Shown here: positions 60,190 to 64,000 of the stretch, piece after piece
How positions within the stretch are numbered: the first letter of the stretch is position 1
How the letters are laid out: every line of letters starts with the position of its first letter
Assembly: GCA_963971425.1 (NCBI GenBank)
Contig: OZ020514.1
Coordinates: forward strand, 42,507,158 to 42,571,157
DNA length: 64,000 nucleotides
Direction: 5' to 3'
DNA from: Bryoerythrophyllum caledonicum
Lineage: Eukaryota > Streptophyta > Bryopsida > Pottiales > Pottiaceae
Notes under the pieces: model-generated
What the model saw: only the letters and a program-made list of their open reading frames with translations
The model's database searches: none
Told to the model about the DNA's origin: nothing
Program-made: the position numbers and the translations under genes

Positions 60190-60256
60190 TCAGTTTCCCG
60201 CCGAGATTTAAAATTTGCACTTTTAATGGGGCTGTGGAAAAGTTTCTTCCCGCCAA
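60190..60256 (+). promoter_or_regulatory. Two E2F-like TTCCCGCC sites
   Basis: TTTCCCGCC at 60194-60202 and CTTCCCGCC at 60246-60254 match the plant E2F consensus TTTSSCGS or come close. They lie ~100 bp downstream of the telo-box-like tract, a combination common in plant cell-cycle promoters. No confident transcription unit is attached. Confidence 0.3.
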
Positions 60257-60721
60257 TTCTGAAGTCGTAGCCCGGAATGGAAACGGTCGTGTTACCGTGA
60301 GTGACCTCGCCGAACCTCGGCCAATTTTCTCATTTTTTCATTCTCAGTTTCGTTGATGTGTAAGGCTGGTAGGTGGGAGGCTTGGAGGTGGTACAATTGT
60401 GGGAGGTTGAAGAGTTCAACATCTATTGGTTGCGCATGGTTGAGCAGGGCGCTTGCGCGAGGCGGCCACGCACCGGTTGTCTACTTCATGAGGTACACAA
60501 TGTATACTTCTTGCATTATCCTTGCACTCTAGCATTTAGGATGTGAAAGTGATGCTTATTGCTCTACTTCCTGTAGCTACTGTGATTTTGAAGCGTCAGT
60601 GCGACTATCTCGATGACTAACGCATGGATTTGGGCTCTAGTATACAGAAAGCCAGATCCATTGGCTGAAGAGTATGTCTGTATGAAGCCCAAAAATGACG
60701 TCGAGAATCACGGAAGGACAT

Positions 60722-61255
60722 TTTAGCTCGAACCGAGCTAAGCTATCATTCCATAACACAAACGACAGTTTAGCTCGAGTCGAGCTAAACTATCAGCCTA
60801 ACTTAATATCGACAGTTTAGCTCGACTTGAGCTAAACTGTTAGATGAACTTGTCCACGACAGTTTAGCTCGACTCGAGGTAAATTGTCGTACTGTATTGT
60901 AAACGACAGTTTAGCTCGTCTCAAGCTAAACCGTCATATCATATTTTTACGACAATTTAGCTCAAGTCGAGCTAAACTGTCGAAACTTATTTACCACGTC
61001 AGTTTACCTCGAGTCGAGCTAATTTGTCATACTGTCTAATAGTCAACATTTCAGGTCGGGTCGGGCTAAAATATCAATAGTAACGGTGTAATTGTTTCAT
61101 TTTTGCATTAAATCTGGTCCCACCAAAATATATTCTTGTTATATAATACCATATGTGTTTACCTCGAATCGAGCTAAATTTTCCTGTTCTACAATGTTGA
61201 TTCAGTTGAATGCAAGTTATTTTCAAATGCCTGAACTTACCTCAATTCGAGCTAA
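60722..61255. repeat. Array of AGCTCGA-type palindromes with GACAG/CTGTC arms
   Basis: About ten copies at ~45-bp spacing from 60722 to 61070, then two more near 61160 and 61235. Most have the arm form GACAGTTTAGCTCGA/TCGAGCTAAACTGTC, unlike the CACTTTAG...CTAAAGTG arms of the 54.7-kb cluster. The array lies directly upstream of the exon starting at 61357, probably in its first intron. Confidence 0.9.
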
Positions 61256-61356
61256 AATACCCACTTCATATGCTTCTTCATTGATGTCCATTCCTACAAG
61301 TTATTCTCCCATACTTATTGGAAGGATTATCTAATACTTATCTTATTGGAATGCAG

Positions 61357-61664
61357 GATGTTGTCTTCGGAGGACGACGATGTTCATGTTGATGCTCCCG
61401 TGAATCCAGACCTTCCTGAGTTTGATGTTATTCCTCGCCGTCTCTGGGTTGGGATGACTGTTTCGCTTCACAATGGTTCGGGTGTTCGCGTTGCGGAGGG
61501 GTTGGTTCGCAATGTCCGGTCCAGTGCAGTTCTAGGTTCCTCTGGTCCTCTTGGGGATTCAAATGTTGTAGTACACGTGTCTAGTACTTTTGTTCTGGAG
61601 GAAGCTCCTGATGAATGGAGGTACTCGTTTAAGTCCTGGCCAATTCAACAAGTCTTCCTAAAAA
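61357..61664 (+). pseudogene. Exon of an unknown protein (VGMTV...VAEGLV domain), cut by a repeat
   Basis: The exon starts after TTGGAATGCAG. The first codons are ATGTTGTCTTCGG (61358), giving MLSSEDDDVHVDAP, then RRLWVGMTVSLHNGSGVRVA, EGLVRN and VVVHVSSTFVLEEAPDEW. The spacing (GMxV...VxxGxx...LG...VxVxxxxVL) resembles residues 30-75 of the D1 gene (GMEVILCYSNHGTVGKGIF) and the small domain associated with plant transposon-derived proteins. The coding frame ends where the dispersed repeat begins at about 61662, so it is probably interrupted. DUF7869 gene D2, in the opposite orientation, lies 1.2 kb away. Function unknown. Confidence 0.4.
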
Positions 61665-62096
61665 CACCATATTTGTTATATTGGGAGATTTAGCGACTCT
61701 TAAATTAACACATGTAGATCATAAGAGCTAAAGTGCACATCTACAGTCTATAATATGGAGGGATAAGAGTTTCCATTAAATTGGGAGGTAATGTTCACTA
61801 CAAAAATCCCTAAAAACATAAGTACTATGGATAACATTACAAATCTAACTATAATATTGAAAAGAAGAACACATTAGTCGACACTTCTTTTATACCACTT
61901 GTGCATTGTGCTCATTGAATACAAATATCTAAATATCACACTCAATCCTATTAACCTGGATTATCCCCATGCTTCAAGTTATCTAAAAGTGAGCTAAATG
62001 ACGGACAAATATCCACTTGTAACGAATTAGCTAAACACATTCTGATGAGCCTTTTTTTTATTTAATAGAATTTCAGTTTACTTTGTGGAATACACA
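61662..62096. repeat. Dispersed repeat, copy 2 (partner at 31735)
   Basis: Same orientation as 31735-32200, starting AACACCATATTTGTTATA. It interrupts the exon above. Identity is high by eye, with a few deletions (for example TTTAGGGTTA present only in copy 1). Confidence 0.85.
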
Positions 62097-62770
62097 TTGA
62101 TGCCATATTTAACTAAAACTGGACTTTCAAAAGTCCAGATTGGTCAAAGTCTAGATTTAATCAAATTATGGCGTAGAAAAATCCGTCGATTGTTCCAACA
62201 GATTTATTGGAGATGGAGTATATACTCTAAGTGTTCGAAGATGATTTACAGTAAAATTATAGGAACTCGAAGGATGTCATGATGTTGTGGAATCAATTGA
62301 CAGCAGGATCCTCCGGTCCGACTTAAGCTAGTTAGAAAAGAAAGAGTTTAGATTGTCCATGAATGATATTTGGCTCTTTCTTAATGTTGAACTGTGAAAA
62401 CGTGATGGAAGTTAATTACTTTGAACTACTAGATAGGAATAGATCACAACAACAGAAACGTCATTATGAGAACAAGAATGATGATCAAGGACCGGCGGAT
62501 ACTCCAAATCAACGTGGACATGATAACATACAAAAAAGTTTCTACATGTTCAAAGATGATGCGACGAAAAAACAATGTGAAATTAGTGGAAGTGAGTAGA
62601 ATAACGTTGAAGTTGTCATATTAAGGTAAAGAAACAAAATTTAGAGCATTCAAGTGGTTCTAGTCGAAACAGAAGATATCTATGGTTGTATGATAGTAGA
62701 ATAACGAAAGTCGGATTTCAACCATGTGTGTGCTTCGGGTTGAGGAGACATATAGATTCGTACATACATA
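62097..62770. other. No supported gene
   Basis: Short frames only. One GGATCC-type motif (AGGATCCTCCGGTCCGAC) lies at 62306. Confidence 0.3.
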
Positions 62771-62886
62771 GGAAGAAGACCGGCGAATCCTCGGGTCGAA
62801 CGGATTGGCAGGAAGGAGACCGGCGGATCCTCCGGTCGAACTGATTGGCAGGAAGAAGATCGGTGGATCCTCCGGTCGAATTGGAA
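62771..62886. repeat. 40-bp tandem repeat (2.9 copies) with GGATCC palindromes
   Basis: Units start at 62771, 62811 and 62851 (GGAAGAAGACCGGCGAATCC). Each contains a GGATCC-core palindrome with GACCG/CGGTC arms (GACCGGCGGATCCTCCGGTC). It sits directly 3' of the D2 gene. Confidence 0.9.
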
Positions 62887-62907
62887 ACCTTCTATACGAC
62901 TATATGG

Positions 62908-64000
62908 TCAAGGGTCCGCCTCATTTGCTGCTGCAAGGTTACTCATGGCTGCTCTTCGGTCCCTATCTGGAATCGTTCGAGTCTTTGGGTTCATTTTCTT
63001 TGACCAGGAAGAAAACAAGACGGCATCTACATGCATTCGCTCCGGACGTCGATTTTCAGGAACCCACGTCGCTGTCCAACAATCCTCGTACTTCTTCGAA
63101 TGGTCTTTGAACGCATTTCTTGGCTCCCAGAATTGGATTACAAACTTTCCATAGTCGTCATGTCCAACTTCTCTATTGACTGCAGAATGCGCCCTCCCTA
63201 ACCAGACATGATATATTTCAGGATCTGAAGGACGGAGTAAGACCCATGATCCCGATATCACATCTCGCCACAGATTCAATGAGTCCTTCGGTTTGGACGC
63301 CCGTGGGCCGCAATAGTGTTCAGGCTCCTCACCTTCAGGTGTGACATCTCCTCCAGTGATGAGGTATAAGGGATCTAGAACTATTGCACTCCAATCATGA
63401 TTTGGCCAGAAGCCTTCTACCAAGGCCGAAGGAGTGGGAGGAAGAGGTTTATCAAGTTCTGCCAGTATTGCATTCCAGTAGGCGACATAAGGTGGAAAAT
63501 CTCTTCGGAAGCCCTCGCATTTTTTCATTTCTTGTTCCCAGAAATCAATATAACCTCGAATTCCAGACTTGATGAACGACCTCTTCTCAAGCGCTTTGGA
63601 AGCCTTCTCCGTGGCCTTCACTTGATCACCGGCTTGAGATGGATCCTCGTCTCTCCACAATCGTTTGAAAGGTACAGGGTCTGGACTGCCTGAAGGAATC
63701 ATGGGATGTCCGTTGGCATCCACCTTCCAAAGGCATATAGCAGGCTTGTTTCGAGGTAGCCAGTGCGGATCAACTGCGGAAATTTTATAGCGCATGACGG
63801 GCCAGCCTTCTTCATCAACGTAGAATTTGAAGAGGTGCATCTCTCCTAGGCCAACAAGCTTTTGTGCACCATCACATACATAGCCAGCGACGAAAGATTT
63901 GAAATCTGCAACCTCCTGAACAAACTCGGGCATAAAACTTATCTCCTGCGATTCCATGAAGGACTTCATCAGGTCAGCGACTACAAATGTATTGCGATTC
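62908..64000 (-). CDS. DUF7869-type gene D2, C-terminal part, running off the window
   Basis: The minus-strand frame is open from the window edge to the TGA at 62908, at least 353 residues without a stop. It covers the region after the HTHEDID motif: MKSFMESQEISFMPEFVQEV, FKSFVAGYVCDGAQKLVGLG, HLFKFYVDEEGWP, then a middle region (SGIRGYIDFWEQEMKKCEGF) and a C-terminal part with GSWVLLRPSD and YHVWLGRAHSAVNREVGHDD, possibly a small beta-barrel reader-like domain. It aligns throughout with D1, which has stops where D2 has Trp or Ser. D2 may therefore be a live member. The N-terminal half, with the DKMD and LDN motifs, lies outside the window. A domesticated-transposase origin is inference. Confidence 0.7.
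   Translation of the reverse strand, partial: NRNTFVVADLMKSFMESQEISFMPEFVQEVADFKSFVAGYVCDGAQKLVGLGEMHLFKFYVDEEGWPVMRYKISAVDPHWLPRNKPAICLWKVDANGHPMIPSGSPDPVPFKRLWRDEDPSQAGDQVKATEKASKALEKRSFIKSGIRGYIDFWEQEMKKCEGFRRDFPPYVAYWNAILAELDKPLPPTPSALVEGFWPNHDWSAIVLDPLYLITGGDVTPEGEEPEHYCGPRASKPKDSLNLWRDVISGSWVLLRPSDPEIYHVWLGRAHSAVNREVGHDDYGKFVIQFWEPRNAFKDHSKKYEDCWTATWVPENRRPERMHVDAVLFSSWSKKMNPKTRTIPDRDRRAAMSNLAAANEADP

Overview
The window looks like a repeat-rich nuclear segment of a land plant. The evidence is: GT-AG introns of roughly 90-280 bp; two decayed Ty3/gypsy polyproteins; two non-autonomous CACTA elements beginning CACTATAAGAAA with exact 3-bp target duplications; hAT-type elements with CAGGGTTGT termini and exact 8-bp duplications; and a CCCTAAA interstitial telomere-like tract near 60.05 kb. 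I see no operons, rRNA, tRNA or CRISPR. A bryophyte is my guess from gene content (FCP1-like phosphatases with a DxN motif, SWIM and DUF7869-type proteins), at low confidence.

Layout. 1-3.0 kb (+): tail of a coiled-coil gene (family A, copy i), an FCP1-like HAD phosphatase, and a third module (C). 3.5-5.0 kb (+): decayed SWIM zinc-finger gene. 5.6-9.2 kb (-): decayed DUF7869-type gene. 10.6-12.3 kb: two minisatellites. 13.3-18.9 kb (+): family A copy ii, a decayed multi-exon gene with a ParB-like GQHxxAA motif and a methyltransferase-like glycine motif, carrying a 216-bp hAT MITE in an exon. 19.0-21.9 kb: atypical kinase pseudogene (-) between oppositely oriented copies of one 21-bp GC-rich minisatellite. 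22.1-26.8 kb (+): coiled-coil/RING-like gene split by CACTA-1. 28.1-31.1 kb (+): gypsy-1 pol with a C-terminal PHD finger. 34.4-38.2 kb: 3.77-kb hAT element with ~490-bp inverted arms. 38.3-42.7 kb (-): degenerate unknown genes. 43.1-47.6 kb (-): gypsy-2 with CACTA-2 nested in its RNase H region. 47.75-54.1 kb (-): a second A - FCP1 - C block. 55-61.3 kb: mostly intergenic, with palindrome arrays. 62.9-64.0 kb (-): C-terminal part of a second, cleaner DUF7869-type gene.

Most coding relics carry in-frame stops, often explained by single G-to-A or C-to-T changes (TGG to TAG, CAG to TAG, CGA to TGA), which suggests a methylated, mutating region. The most unusual feature is short palindromes lying mainly in introns and next to genes. 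One family has core AGCTCGA/TCGAGCT; another has core GGATCC. In both, the outer arms differ between copies but the two arms of each copy still match each other.
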